From Apus apus (taxonomy: Eukaryota > Chordata > Aves > Apodiformes > Apodidae), in contig NC_067312.1 in the NCBI RefSeq assembly GCF_020740795.1, positions 53,897,905 to 53,961,904 on the forward strand: a stretch of DNA of 64,000 nt, in the 5' to 3' direction. The position numbers and the translations under genes were made by a program. Of this stretch, positions 11,459 to 26,400 are shown one piece after another. The notes beneath the pieces were generated by a model. The model saw only the letters and a program-made list of their open reading frames with translations. It was not told where the DNA came from and did no database searches. Each line of letters opens with the position of its first letter. Within the stretch, counting starts at the first letter, position 1.

Positions 11459-14400
11459 CTTAATTAAAAGAAAAAAAAAAAAAAAAAAAAAAAAGGCTTT
11501 ATAAGCATTACAGTGCAGAAGCATGACAGTTAGAATAAAGTTTAGCATACGTACACAAGCATCATACATTATAGCAAGTGTAATATGGAATTAGAAAATA
11601 TGGAATATTTTCTAATGTTACTGTGTCAGAAAGACAATGACAATCTTAAAAGCAGCAGCCAAAGATTATAATCTAAGTAGGCTGAGTAACTGTGGAGGTT
11701 TAACTGCTAATACAGATGCAAAAAAGTCGCTATTTAGAGTAGGCCTTAATGCTGATTCTGTCTAGATAAATAATGAAGGTGCAAATCAAGATAAATGCTT
11801 TTTAGCCTGCATTATACAGCAGATTGCAGCTGTAGTAAGTGGTTAGCCACAGGTATCTACACAGAAGTTTCTCTTAATTTCATGAAAGGCCTGAAACATT
11901 TTCTTCTTCTTGGGCTTTCTCCTATTTGGTTTTATGTTGTTTAATTAGCTATGAAAGCACATTTAAAATTGATGTTTAATATCGTAAGATGCTAGAAGGA
12001 GGGCAAAGTAAGGAAAGAAGCACAAACACTAACAGATAATGAAGACATTTCAGATGGTGAAGAGATTACACATTCTTGCACTTATGGGGCTATTTATGAT
12101 GTGCAGCAGTTAAGTCTTGTTTCAAGTAATATTTTCTGCAGCGTGACCGCATGCTCCAAGGGCTGCTACAAATATTTGTGCTTCACCCTAATACAAAAGC
12201 CATTGAAATGTGAATGCTGACTAAATGAAAAGGAAGACATCATGAAGTACTTCTGTCCGTTGTTGATCAGAATGGATAGCTGTCATCATATGCAGGATTT
12301 TTTAAATCATGAGGTAATGCTTAACAAGGAAATATTCACTAAAAAATGCTTATGGTTTTGCCTGCTTTCTTCCCTTCTTACTGCTTTCAGCACTGTCATC
12401 ATATAATGTATTTTAAAAATGCAGCACTTTTGAGCACACCAAGTCAAGCAATTTAATTTTTGAAGGAAAAAATAAGACTACCTATTCACTAGAATGTTGA
12501 CATTTCTCCCCATGGAATCAAATATGCTCAGAATTCCTCTGGAATCTGGAATATAGGGACTACAATGTTATTAATAACTCTGGATTTGGAAGAGAAGTGA
12601 AATCATTAAAAGCATTTTCCTCAAATGAGATAGCTAACACGTATGGTTTAGCATTTTATAAAAGAGTTTTAAAAACCCATATTGCTTAAAAGTGACAAAG
12701 TGGTTCCTCTGTGCATGGAGTTAAGTTTTTGCTGGTATCTGTCTCTGGTTTGAGCTCCCATTTCAACTTTACAGAGTTTAATAGGGGGTGAACTCCTATC
12801 CTAGAGTGGCTGCTCCCTTAAAGGAGGAAAGAGATACTGTTTCTCTTAATTAGTTACATATTTCATGAAACTTTAAAGTGAAGTCCTGCTCGTCAGGTTT
12901 GGTGAAAATCAGTCAAGAGATTCTAAATCAGGACTAAGAAGATGACCCTGTATTGTTGGGTCTTGGGAGGCTGTACTACAAATAGGCAAAAAACTCTTAG
13001 CTGAATGTATATGCTGAGAGTAGAGCAGACTATTAAAAATGTAAGTCAGCCTTACTCTCAGCATATATGTTCAGGTAACATTCTGAAAATGAGTGCAAAA
13101 GGCTGGCCACAGAATCAAAATGTTAAATAGCTTGTAAAAAAATGTCTTTTCCTTAGAAAAGATAGCATGAGAACTAGAGACAGGCTCTCAGTTTTCCTGA
13201 TGCAGAGGTAAGTTACACTTAGACCTCATGAAGAAGGTAGTCACTGAAGAATGTTCTCTCTTTTGGGCTCTTCTCTAATGGCCAATACCCCCAGAACACC
13301 ATACTGCCACTATTGTGGTAGTGTGACACTCAGCTTCTGTGCTTGAGTAAGTGCAAATTAGAGCATGTAATGTCCCACTCATTTCAAGGGGATTTCTTGT
13401 GAAGGGAGGGCACCAGAACCCTTGCCTACTGTGGCAGCTGTCTCACAAGTTGCTGCCCTTGTGAGATCAAAGGCAAGACCATACTAACACGGGTACTTAT
13501 TTCAGAAAAAGCCAGTATTTCTGATGCCTTCCAGATAAGGCAGGGATTGGAAGCCTTACATACCCTGTAAGCAGACTAGAAAGCATAATTACACCTAGTG
13601 TTGAATCTTAATTCTTCTTTAATAAACAAGCACATTATCACCTGGCTAATGAACTAGTATTTTTAACACCTCTGGGGTTACCGGGACATATAACATGGTG
13701 TAATTTAGACCAAACTTACCTATTCAGTACATTTTGTGACCAGATTTATGAACTTGCCCTTTTATGTTGTACTGGGTGCATGGGTGAGGGAAGAGCAGAA
13801 ATGACGGTAATTACAGGTTTATGATGAAGGTGACTTTCATGAGGTTAGAAGCCTGAAAATGTAGCATTTAACTGTTCAAGAAAGTCTTAAAAATATGTTT
13901 CCCTTCAGTAAATACTAGTAACATGCAAACCTTATGATAGCTCCAAGGCGTAGATCAAAGTTTTTCTGCACAATCTCAAGCAGTTCTTCTTCAGATCTGT
14001 CTGATGTTCCATAATGAAACACTGAGATCGCAAGAGGATGGCTCAGACCGATAGCATATGATAGCTGTAAAACACATGTATACAACCCAAACACAGTTGA
14101 AACAGTCCTTCTTACTTCAGAGAAAGGAAAATATTATTTTATGTATCAGGGGAAGATTTAATCCACACCTTTCCTGCATAAAGAAAGCTAGGAAATAAGT
14201 TTTTGCTATTTGTTTCCTGTATTAGAAAATTATCTCCTTCACTCAGAGAATGCTCAGCCTGGTCAATTATCAGACCTATGTGACATTCCTTAAAAGCTAA
14301 AAGGGTACTTTATAATTATCCTCAGGTACATCTATTCTGCATCCTTCAGTTTCAATTAGACCCAACGGTTTTATGCCTTTGAGACTGTAGACTCTGAAAC

Positions 14401-17400
14401 CTACAGATATTTCTGGGTTCTTGTTTTGTTTTGTTTTGTTTTGTTTTTCTGAGGCAGAGAAAACTTTATCTAGAACAAGATGAGAAAAAGCTTTACATGT
14501 TCCTAAAGCACTTCCAGACTTGTTTTCCCAGAGGGAGTTATTTCCATGCACTCCCTGGAACTTCATCCAATATTTCCATGTACTTTTTAAAACACAGCTA
14601 TCAGAAGTAGATAAAGTAAGCCAGGAGATATTCCCTGTAATTTCATCTCATTCAAAGGTAACAGAAGAGCTTTCTAGCTCCTTTCTGACACCCAAGAATC
14701 ACATTCGCTTTTTTACGCTACAGCACAGCACTGACAAGTTCTGCAATTTATTTGCTTTTATCATTCAGTCCATTTCCAAAGTATAGTCCCACTGCAGTAC
14801 AGGCTAACATACACTTAATTTTGTTCCATCATGCCATATTTGGATGAAAATATATTTTGCATGAATCACAGGATCACAGAATGGTTTGAGCTGGGAGGGA
14901 CCTTAAAGATCATCTAGTTCCAACCCCCCTGCATGGGCAGTGACACCACCCACCAGACCACGTTGCTCAAAGCACCATCCAACCTGCCCTTGAACACTTC
15001 CAGGGATGGAGCTTCCACAATTTCCCTGGGCAGTCTGTGCCAGTGTTTCAATGTCACTAAGCAACACAAACCATTCTGGGGCTTTCACCGTTCTTCTTCA
15101 TTGTGTTGGCCTTCTGTGTATTTCAAAAGTGAAAGTCCAAATGCTCAGTTCTTACATACTTCTTCGTAACCAAGATTCAACTTCTGATAGAAACTGCCTT
15201 AGTCATGACCATCTTCCTCTTAGCTAATTTTGAGATAATGCAAAGTCTGTTTTTCATTAACCAATAAGCTGCCAATTCTATATCACACTAAATAAAGCCT
15301 ACATGGTATTTGTGATAATATACAGCTAACTAGTGTGCAGTTTCCTCCATCATCCTTGTTGCCCTTTCAGTATGAAAAGGTGGTTATCATGGAAACAATA
15401 TCCATAGTAGAGCCAGCTCAAATGTCACCCTCAGTGGAGACTGGCAAGATCTTACTGGAGCACACAGACACTAATGGGCTAAAAACACTTCTACGTTTCC
15501 ATTTGATATATTTTTCCTTTTTTTAGTCTTCAATCCACAGCCTTCTATGACTTCACAGGACATTTGCTTTTCTGCTTTGCCATTTGCCACTCTCCTCCCA
15601 TCTTACTGTCATTGCTACTCTCTCACATCTCCATAGTTTGCTGTTAACAACACCAATCTTGCCTTGCCTAGAGTGAGGCACTGTGCAGCCCAGGTTGGAG
15701 TGCTGGGCATGCATCCATGTGCTGAAAGCTGCTGGAAGGAAAAGGAAGGATAACACAACAACTGCCTAGACCAGGAATGGCCACAGAGTTGAAGAAAGAA
15801 TACTGCTGAGAGCATATTCCTTGTTTCAGGACCATCTTGGCTCCTTAATAACGTACCCCCAGGAGGAACATCCTGAAGCCCTATTCTAGTATGAGAAATT
15901 CTTTCCTGAAACTAGAGCAGGGCTGTGATGGTAGTATGTATTCTGAGGGGGTGACCACACATGAGACAGAATTTCTGTTCTGATGTATTACTTTCACAGT
16001 TGCTCTTACCTGGATTAGTACTCTTTTACAGAGACCAGCCTTCACCAAAGATTTTGCAACCCAGCGAGCTGCATATGCTGCAGAACGATCAACTTTGGAG
16101 GGATCTTTTCCAGAGAATGCACCTCCACCGTGGGCTCCCCAGCCTCCATAGGTATCAACAATGATCTTCCTGCCAGTCAGTCCAGCATCACTCTAGAAGA
16201 TAAACAAGTAAACACATTCATGAGACACTGCAGTTTACACAGTCCCATACTAGGTAATCAAGTATGGCTTTGTTTCATATTTGCCACAGATATGGCTCAT
16301 TATTCACAGTATTTGCCTTCACATGCCACTGTTTAATGAATGACATCTGCACAACTGGAGAATTTTTCAGAGATGTACTAAGCCAACTGTGCTGCAGTCA
16401 CTTTTGAAGACTGTAAACATCGCAAAAAGTGAGCTCCCTTCAAATCAACACTCATAAAATACTGTCTCTGGATTACTAGCCAATGACTTAACTCAGTAAC
16501 ACCTGATGGAGGCCAGAATTTAGAAAGTAAAAACAGACTCTCTAGAGGGCTCCTGGATATCCTGAGATGAAAAAAGAAAGACTACAGAGCGTGGAAGCAA
16601 GGACAGGTAGGCTGGGAGGGGTACAAAGAAATTGTCTAAACAGCCAGGTATCCAGTTAGGAAAGCTAAAGCAAAAATATAATTAAATCTGGGAGATCAAG
16701 GGTAAGAAGAAAACCTTCTACAGGTACGTCAGTAATAAAAGGAAGACTAGGGAAAATGTGGACTCTCTCCAGAAGGAAACAGAAGACCTGGTCATGTGGG
16801 ATATGGAGAAGGCTGAAGTACTCAATGACTCCTCTGCCTCACTCATCACCAGCAAGGGCTCTGGCCACACCACTCAAGTTGCAGAAGGAAAAGGCAGGCA
16901 CTGGGAGAAGGAAGATCTCTATCCAGTGTAGGAGAACAGCAGGGTCTAGACCATCTTAAGAACCGGAAGGTGCACAAGTCCACGGGATCTGATGAGATCC
17001 ATCTCCACCTCCTGACGGAACTGACAGATGAAGTTGCAACTTGACTTTCCATCATATTTGAGAAGTCATGGCGGTCTGGTGAACTCCCTACTGACTAGAA
17101 AAGGGAAAATATAACCCCCATTTTCAAAAAAGGGAAAAATGGAGGAGCTGGGGAACTACAGGCCAGTCAGTCTCACTTCTGTGCCTGGCAAGATCATGGA
17201 GCAGATCCTCCTGAAGGCTCTGCTAAGACACATGAAAAACGTTGAGGTGGTTGGTGGCAATCAACAAGGCTTTACCAAGGGCAAATTATGCCTGACGAAT
17301 TTCATGGTCTTTTACTATGAGGTCACCATGTCGGTGGACATACATCGCAAGAGCAACTGACAACATCTACCTAGACATCTGCAAAGCACTCAACACTGTC

Positions 17401-20400
17401 GCACACAATATCATGGTCTCTAAACTGGAAAGATATGGATTTGATGGATGGACCACTCGTTGAGTAAGGAACTGGCTGGATGGTCACACTCAAAGGCTTA
17501 TTGACAACAACTCAATGTTTAAATGGAGAAGAATGACTAGTGGTGTTCCTTAGAGGTTAGTTTTGGGACCAGTGCTATTTAACACCTTTGTCAGTGACGT
17601 GAAGAGTGGCATTGACTGCACCCTCAGCAAGTTTCCTGATGACACCAAGCTGTGTGGTGTGGTTAACATGCTGGAGGGAAGGGATGCCATCCAGAGAAAC
17701 CTTGACAGGCTTGAGAGGTGGGCCCATGTCAACATCATGAAATTCAGTCAGGCCTAGTGGAAGGTCCTGCACCTGGGTCAGGGCAACCCCAAGCACAAAT
17801 TCAGGCTAGACAGAGAGATTGAGAAAAGCCCTGAGGAGAAGGACTTGGGGGTGCTGGTTGATAAAAGCTCAATGTGAGCCAGCAATGTGCACTTGCAGCC
17901 CAGAAATCCAACCATGTCCTGGGCTGCATCAAAAGAAGTGTGGCCAATAGGTTGGGGGAGGAGGTTCTCCCCCTCTACTCCACTCTTGTTAGACCCCACT
18001 TGGAGTACTGTGTCCAGTTCTTGAGCACACAACATAAGAAGGACATGGAGCTGTTGGAGCAAGTCCAGAAGAGAGCCACAAAGATGATCCAAGAGCTGGA
18101 GCACCTCTCCTGTGAAGACAGGCTGAGAGAGCTGGGGTTGTTCAGCCTGGAGAAGAGAAGGCTCTGGTGGTATCTTATAGCAGCCTTCCAGTACCTGAAG
18201 GCAACCTACAGGAAAGCTGAGAGGGACTTTTTACAAGGCCTTGTAGCAAGAGGACAAGCAATAAAGGCTTTAAACTGAAAGAGAGGAGATTTCAGTAGGT
18301 ATTAGGAAGAAATTATTTCCTGTGAGGAACCCTGGAACAGGTTGCCCAGAGGAGTTGTGGATGCTCCCTCCCTGGATGTGTTCAAGATCAGGTTGGATAG
18401 GGCTCTGAGCAACCTGGCCTAGTGGGAGGTGTCCCTGCCCACGGCATGGGGTTGGAACTAGGTGATCTTTATAATCCCTTCCAGCTCAAACCACTCCATG
18501 AAAACTCTTCCTGGAAACCACATCATGCGTGATCTAAAAAGTTAACAAGTTCACACATACTAAAGGGGAAGCTGAGGCTTCATGAAGCTGCAGCTCAGTG
18601 CTGCTAGAACAAGAGTACCAAGAAGTTCTAGCTGAGAAACTCCATCCTGAAAGAAGTTAATTAATAGGCTAATTTTAAATCCCCAGATAAGTAATATGGG
18701 AGTACAGCTCACATTTATTCCTCAGTTAAAGTGGTATCCCTACATAAGCCCAGTGTGATCACAGACACACCTTGTAGTATTAATCCTTCATTGAACTCTT
18801 CACACAAAACTAGACATTTCTAACTAAACTTTTTACAATTTCACAGCAAAGACCTGCTTATCCAGTACCAGCACCTGGAAAGCAGAACAACTTTCAAATT
18901 CTAATGAGTATTGAGACTCAATGCATTAAGTTTTCCCTTGAAATTTGATCACTTTTCTGAATAATTCCAATGTAGAAAATCAGATCTGTTGTTATTTCTG
19001 GTTTTATTTCTTACTATGAAAGCAAGGATACACTTCAAGTCATACATTTTAGCACATAAGTGCTGGCTTTTTGGTAATTTAAAATACTTTATGGATGCAA
19101 CACAAGGATCCAGGAATCTTTACAGTTGGCTGTCCAAGCAGGTACAGCTTCAGTTTAGATGCCAGCTGTCAAGTAGGAAAACTCCAGTAGAAATTACTGA
19201 AGCTTCCTCGAAAGAATATAGGCTTTCTTTGTTAAAGGTACACCAGTTCATTACACCTTTGTGCAAGAAGGCATTTAGAAGCAAAGCAGAATCCAAGTCT
19301 GTACAGGCTGTCATTTTTCAAAGTACCATACCTTAGGACCACCTTCTACAAATTTTTCACTTGGAAGGAGATGATAAATTGTGCGTTCATCAAGATACTT
19401 CTCTGGAATGACCTCTTTAACAACTTTCTCCATTAACTCCTTTCGTATTTGTTGTACTGGTATATCTGGGGCATGATTTACTGAAATCACAAGTGTGTGC
19501 ACTCGGATGGGCTCCATTGCACCATTATTCTCCTTGTATTCCATTGTGACCTGGAGAGAAAAAATAAATGACTGTGGACACTCAAGGCCAAGACCACTGG
19601 TTTGAGAACTGAAAATGAACCTCACATATATTTTCTGCAGCAAAAAATAAACAGAAATTGGTTGAAAAATTATGGATGGCTGCTGGTGCTTAAAATCACT
19701 GTAAGAAAACTAAATACAGGAAGTACTTAAGTACCAACACCAAAAGAGTTAACTAAAGAACACTGCATGTATCCCCAAGGAGAAGCAAAGTAACAAGAAA
19801 GTTAGAGAATCCTAAGATTTTACCAGCAGATGCTAAAATGATTTACAGTTTGGCCTGTTAACAAAACTTCACATAGTAAATCACCATAGTAAAGCCAAAA
19901 TAACTTTTGGAGGACTGTGCTAAAATGAGCAATGCTAGATCATGATATGATAGGTTGTATCTTTTGCTACCTAGTACACAGCTTTTATGTACACACAAAT
20001 ATAAATATATATTGGCATTGCTCCATACTTAGTATACATTTTCTCACAGTCAAAGAAGGCCTCTGTACTTTGCCACCTTAAAAAATGCTTGGAGTGATAT
20101 ATTATAAAAAAAATAATAATCAGTTTAGTAACACGTTCCACCCACTGCTGACAAAAGGCAGGAACACAATTCATGTTGCACTGCAACAGCAGCAGCAGTG
20201 TAACTCAATGTAGCTCATCCCCACTGAGCAACAGAAATTAAGACTAAAACACTTGGCTGTCTTGGGAATGCCACATGTATGTCTTCCCTTTCCTGCAGAA
20301 TTCACAGCCTGGAAGAGAGAGAACTTACTGCTTTTGAGACTGCCAAAGTGCATCACTCTTACAGCAGGCTCAGTGACTCTCACACTCAGCTCTGCAACAG

Positions 20401-23400
20401 AGCAGTCAGTGGCTCTGACTGCTGATCAAATATAGTATAGATGAGGTTTTAATCAAGAACAACCCTGTTTTAATTGAGAAACCATAGCACTATCCCAGCC
20501 CATGCTTCTGAAATGCTGATACTTCATCAGAAAAAAAAACAACAGGCGACTGTTAGTGATTTGTTGATCCTCTTAATCTCCAGGGGAAAAGAAGTACAAG
20601 TCTTATTTTTGAAGGAACCTGCTAAGACAGTGATAGAGCAGTTTAAGCAACCCATGTGTGCTACTTAACGAAGTATTTGTGGAGAACCAGCCTCCATGAA
20701 AGACACATCTCTCAACTAAATTGACTGCGATACAGAGACTTAAACAGTCAAAAAGAAAAAGGGGAAAAAAAAATATGAAGAAATGGCAGCAACACTGTGG
20801 GGAGTTCCTGTGGGTGGGGGCTCACCCCATGAAGGATAGGGACAGCTCCACCCTGCTGTGTTCGCAGCCAGGACCAGCCCTTGCAGGAACCCACCTTGGG
20901 GCTGGGAGAAAGACCGATCAAACAATCGTTAAGGGCCATGATGGGTCGTTGCTGCCTCTTGTTGCTACTGCTGGAGCAAAGGAGAGAGAAGAAAAGAAGA
21001 TGAAAGAAAGAGGAATAGGAGACCAGATAAAAGGGAGCCTTCTGTGGCTGGGAAAAGGAGCTTGTCCCTGCTTTTCTTGGAGGACCCTGCTTGCCAAGGA
21101 GCTACACAAACAGAACCGAAGGAATGGACGAAGGGAGCTGGAGCACACTAAAAAAGCTGGGATCACTTCTCGCTCCCCAAAGCCTCCGTCATCAAGCGCT
21201 CCTAAAGCAGCTGCTGCAGCCGCGCTCCCGAGCTCCAGCTGCAGCTCCAGCCCTTCCAGCCCCACTCCCGAGGCAGCTGTCACTGTTACTCCTGTCAGTG
21301 TTTCTGAGCCGGGAACTGCGAGACTCGCTAACCAAGAAAACTTTCTTTTCCTGCGTTCTCTTCCCCACACACACGCACCTCATCGACCCTGTAGGGGAAA
21401 GGCGTTGGTCTCTGTCTCTCTCTCTACCCCAGCTATAATAGTCTTTCTTCCTCTTTACCGAACAGGTACATTTGCATCTCCAGTTTCCCCACACACACTC
21501 TTTGAAAACACTTACAGTCAAGTGGTATTTTAAACACACAATCTCTGTGTTTGTGCTGGTGTGCACACATCTGGGCAGAGTTTTGTGCTCTAGAGACACA
21601 CCCGGTGTAGCCAGCTGGTCCCAAGCTAGGAACAAACCCACTGGGAAAGTAAAACCAGCCAATTTGGGGCTATTCCTCCTGCAATCGGGGAGAAGGGGCG
21701 ATCTATGATTCAACTCGAGTTTTCTAGCCCGGGTTGAACTCGGACCGCAACAGTATCTTAGGAAACTCACACTGCCTGGGAACTTGAAAATGACAGCGCT
21801 ATTTTTGACAAACATGCATTCTGACTTAGTAGCAAACAGGGTAAATGGTTTCTACTGTTTCTCACCCTTATGGTCATGCATGTTACGAACCTGAGTTTTC
21901 CCATCTGGTCTAACCCAGGGCCATGTTCCATTCCGTTCCAGAGTCTTTATCTTTGCATTAAGTTGGTGTGCCAGGAGGATTGTTAAGGGCATACACTCCT
22001 CAGTTTCATTGGTGGCGTAACCAAACATCAGACCCTGCATTGGAAAACAGAGAACAACATTGAAAAACAGGGAAGTAAGTCACTTAATTCCATTATTTAT
22101 TTCCATTTCTGCACCTGTCTTTGCCACATAGTACTTTAAAACAACACAAGCTTAGAAAGAGAGAGCAGTAACATGCAGAGTGTTTGATGTACAACCACCC
22201 TGAAATAACATTTATGAGTTCACATGCACAAGAACCAGAGCCACAGCAAGGCCTGTTTCTCAAGCATTACTCTGCCTTAAGCATCCAGAAGAATGCACTG
22301 CAAAGGCTTCACAGACATAAAGCTCACAAAGGCTTCTCAGTGTTCCCCACAGACCTGACAACTAAAATATCACAGCATTCGATGCCTAAGAAGTAAGACG
22401 AGGCTACCCAAAAGTCTTGAAAAAACAGAAACTGACACCTACTAATAAAAAGATTAGTTGTAGCTCTATCCAGTAAGGCCTCTGGATATGGGAAAAGCTA
22501 TTTTCACTGAAACTAGTGAAGGCACAGTGTTTAGCTGGAAATTATTTCACTTTGCACAGTTGCTGTTAAAGAAAGGGTCTTGTCCAGTGCAATTCTAACT
22601 GCCTGTGTGTAAACTAAATTTAAGTAAGTGCATGTAATGAAGTCCCATTACCTGATCCCCTGCTCCAATGTCATCGTCAGTCTTGCCATGAAGGACAGCA
22701 TGCTTGATCTCTTTACACTGTTGTTCTAAGGCCACTAAAACTGTGCACGTTTTATAATCCAGTCCTAGTGAAGGGAGTTTTGTAAAGTTAAATTACACAC
22801 TCTTGAGAAGTCACAAATTGCTAGAGAAGTTTTTAGGGATTACTTAGCTAGTTATCCTATCTAAAACTTTTAAAACTAAGTAAGCTCCCCATACTATGTT
22901 TTCTATTGCAGACAATCAGCACATTTATATAACACCCTGAGGATGTGGGAAAGTTAGTGGCAGTAGTTCATGAACTCGAGCTCTTGAAACTGAGAGGGTA
23001 ACTGTAATCCTACAAGCTGACCCTCCAAAGCTAGTTACATTGCTTATGATGACTAGGGTTCAAACCATTTAGGTATTAAAGCTGGGAAATTGAGTGGAAA
23101 ATGTTACCAGAAACTGATTTTCAGTTTTTCTTGTAATGGGTTCTCGGGCTCAACAGAATTAGAGAAAAGCTGTATATATCATGCATGAAAAGGGAAGACT
23201 GAAGGGGAATAGTCATGTAAGAAGCTCAACTGCTGAAAGGAAGGGACTTGGAATACAGGTTAAGAACACACAGAGAATTCCCTCGGGTGTGAAATTCAAG
23301 TCTCATAGGTGTATGCACTCCAAGGACAAAACCCAACAATGTTAAAGCTTTCACTGTACAAACCTGCACATGTAACCACCTTCTGACATTTGTTCAAATA

Positions 23401-26400
23401 GTTTTTCTGGACGAATGAAGCAAAAGGTACCTGGGACTTTTAAGAACCTTTTACAAGTATGCCACCTTAAAACAGCTCCTTCAGTACTAGGCCCTTTTCA
23501 GGAACTGAACAGTGCATATCTGCATCTGTGCAGCTTTCTCATAGGTCTGGATAAACATTTCATTTAATTTTTGGAAAAATCATAAAAACATTATTTGGCC
23601 ACATGCACAACAGCACCACGAATGAACACATGAAGAATCTCACTCACCTTTCGAAGAGTCATCATACCCTATCTTTTTAAGAGTATTTCTTACAATTTGT
23701 TGGTAATCTACTACAGCCTGGGATGTGATCTCTCCACAAAGCAAAATCATTCCAGTTTTTGCCACACACTCTGCAGAAAAAAGATGAAACATTAAATTTT
23801 ACTGCTACTATTTTACAACTACACAGGAAGATCCTGAAGATGGTTCCATGAACAAAGGATTAATCATAGGGGAAATGTAGTGTAAAACCATAGCATACAT
23901 TTAGGACTGTGTGCAACCACTCTTCTCTTCAGCTGATATGGATGTAAAATGCCTGAGTGGGAGGGAGTCCATCTTACCCAATTATCCTATCTCCACAGTG
24001 GACAGCAAGTATATAGTGCTCTTTCTCCAAATACTTCCCTGGTCTCCAACACTTTCAGATCAGGGTCTTCTTGAAGGTAAACAGGCATCATTTACTAAGA
24101 GATAGCATTACCAGTCTTTGCCAGATTTTTATTTTAACAGCAATTCACTCAGTTGCCCTTGGCAACCATGAAAACTTCTAGCATTTACAGGATCCTGGAG
24201 CAAGAATCTGTACAACTTCATTACAAATTTTGTGCAGAATCATTTTTTATTTTGTGTAGTTGTTTGCTTCAAGTGTCCACCTGGCCTCCAAACTTTTCAT
24301 TGCTTTACTTAAAAATATAGCAAACAACCACAAAAAAAAAATTACCACATCAATACAACCTACAACTGTATAACTGTATTTCATATCCCATTCAATCTTC
24401 TCTTTTCCAGACTGGGAAGGCCTAGGCTATTTGCTGAAAGACACTGTATGACTACGATGGTGTTCATTACTCTTGCTGTATAACCTTGTTATAGTCTTTT
24501 GGGGATGGGGAAAGGGAAATGTTGAGCACAGCACTCAAGACAGGCAACCATGAAATAATACAACTTAATTATTTTCTCAGTTCCACTCTTTATTCCCTTC
24601 CCAGCAAGCCCTAACAGTCAGCTTGGGTTTTTACTGCTACTAAGCACCAACTTTTCACAGAAAAATATGTCTATTACAATCCCAGTCTCTTCTGAATGCT
24701 TACAGTGAACTGCAAACCTGACTTTCTATATTTGGGACAAGATTGCGCCTGTCCTCTTTGTATTAGCCTACACTGAGTTTCATCCCTCACTTTTATCCTC
24801 CAGTCACCATCTCATCTGAACAATTTTATTTTCTTTCAAGATTAAGTATTACAGGCAGAAATGTGCTATAAATTGCCTAACTGTGGATTGCAGCATCGCA
24901 TACAGACTATCAAGCTAGCTTTAACTGGCATCTTATCTTAGATAATCCAGTAAAGCACAGGGCAATTTAGCACAGGGCAAGCTTTCTCTGTTGGTCTGCA
25001 AAAGGACTTTGTTTTTATTGTATTATTAGGTTACATGGCAGCTGGCATGGTATCTCTGAATTACAGTGTAGACACGGTGAGATAATACCATAGAGTAGCC
25101 CTAACTGCATACAGCACATCAACCCCAGCTAGTGACACCACTACAGCGCAGGGTATCCTGGCACCATGATCTTCACACTCAGTCCTGTGCCCCTGCTCTG
25201 CTGAGTAGCAGTGGCCTGCCCATGTGCTACACCATAGTAGACCCCTTGTGATGCTGTGAATCCTGCACTGGGGGAAGAGACCCTATTTTGCAGGTGTGAA
25301 GTAGAGAAAAATGGCTCTCAGCTTTTTCAGTGTGGTCATTACAAAAAGAGGAAGCCTCTCTGGAAGAGCACAAAGTTGGGGAAGTGGGATAGAGAGATGG
25401 GAAAATAAGGCTGTAGTCACCAGCAGCAATCCCCCGAAACTCTCTCAGGCCCACTGGAGCCAAGCAAAGCTTGATGGAGATGCATGACTTCATGACATGG
25501 TGATGCTTTCTTAGCATCAGGATAAAAGAGATTCATCTTCCTATCTTCTACTGCTTTCCATCCTGACTCAAATTTAATTCAATCAAAAGAGAACACAGCT
25601 CAGGAGCTGCACTATAGCTGCAACTTTAAAGTTTTTGTTTGTTTGTTTGTTTTTCCCCAATGAATTACAGAAATCAAGGATTTATCTGTGTAATCTTATC
25701 ACATATCAGTAGCCTTTTTCAGTAAGACAAACTGACTATGTTTCTCACATCTCTTGTGTGAGAGCTGTGAGAAACATCTCTCAAAATTTTTGCAGCATTT
25801 CTCTGTTAGTATCTCCAGCTTTTCAGCAGTTTTGGAAGGAAAACTGCCTGCAACACTGAAATACACACTTCATCAAGTCTAACACATATGCTAAACATTC
25901 CCCTCCATGTCTCTTACCTGCTCACATGTATACATAAAGGATCACATGAGATTTTTCAGACAAAACATGATATTAGAGTGCCTTGCTGGCTTGTTCTAAG
26001 AAAAAAATTACTGCATTCAGAAAGCTCTTTAGATAAGATTCCCGTTCTGTGTTTAGTCCCCCTTGGCAACCCAGTTCATTCCAATCTGATGACATGTTCT
26101 TGGCCTCCGGAAGAGGTGATGTTTCTAGTGACACTGTCCATGTGGAATACAGGGTAGTCCTAATGGAATGTTCCACAAAAAAGGTAGGGCATTTTGATCA
26201 GAATCACATTCAAACGAACAGTGCACTGTTCGTTCAAAAGAACCAAAGGCTTCTGTAAAGCCACAGTAAATATCTATTCAGCACTTCTGGTTTTGGAGTT
26301 TTATTAACACCTTTTACTCTATGAAGAAATGCACCTTGACTTTTTTTTTTTTTTTCCTCAGTTCTCTTTTCCTTAATTTTCCTAGATTTTTCAATATCAT

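Noticed and set aside
11471-11494. Poly-A run as a retrotransposon tail
   Set aside because: It is the pyrimidine tract of the exon 9 acceptor on the gene's strand, with no element attached.
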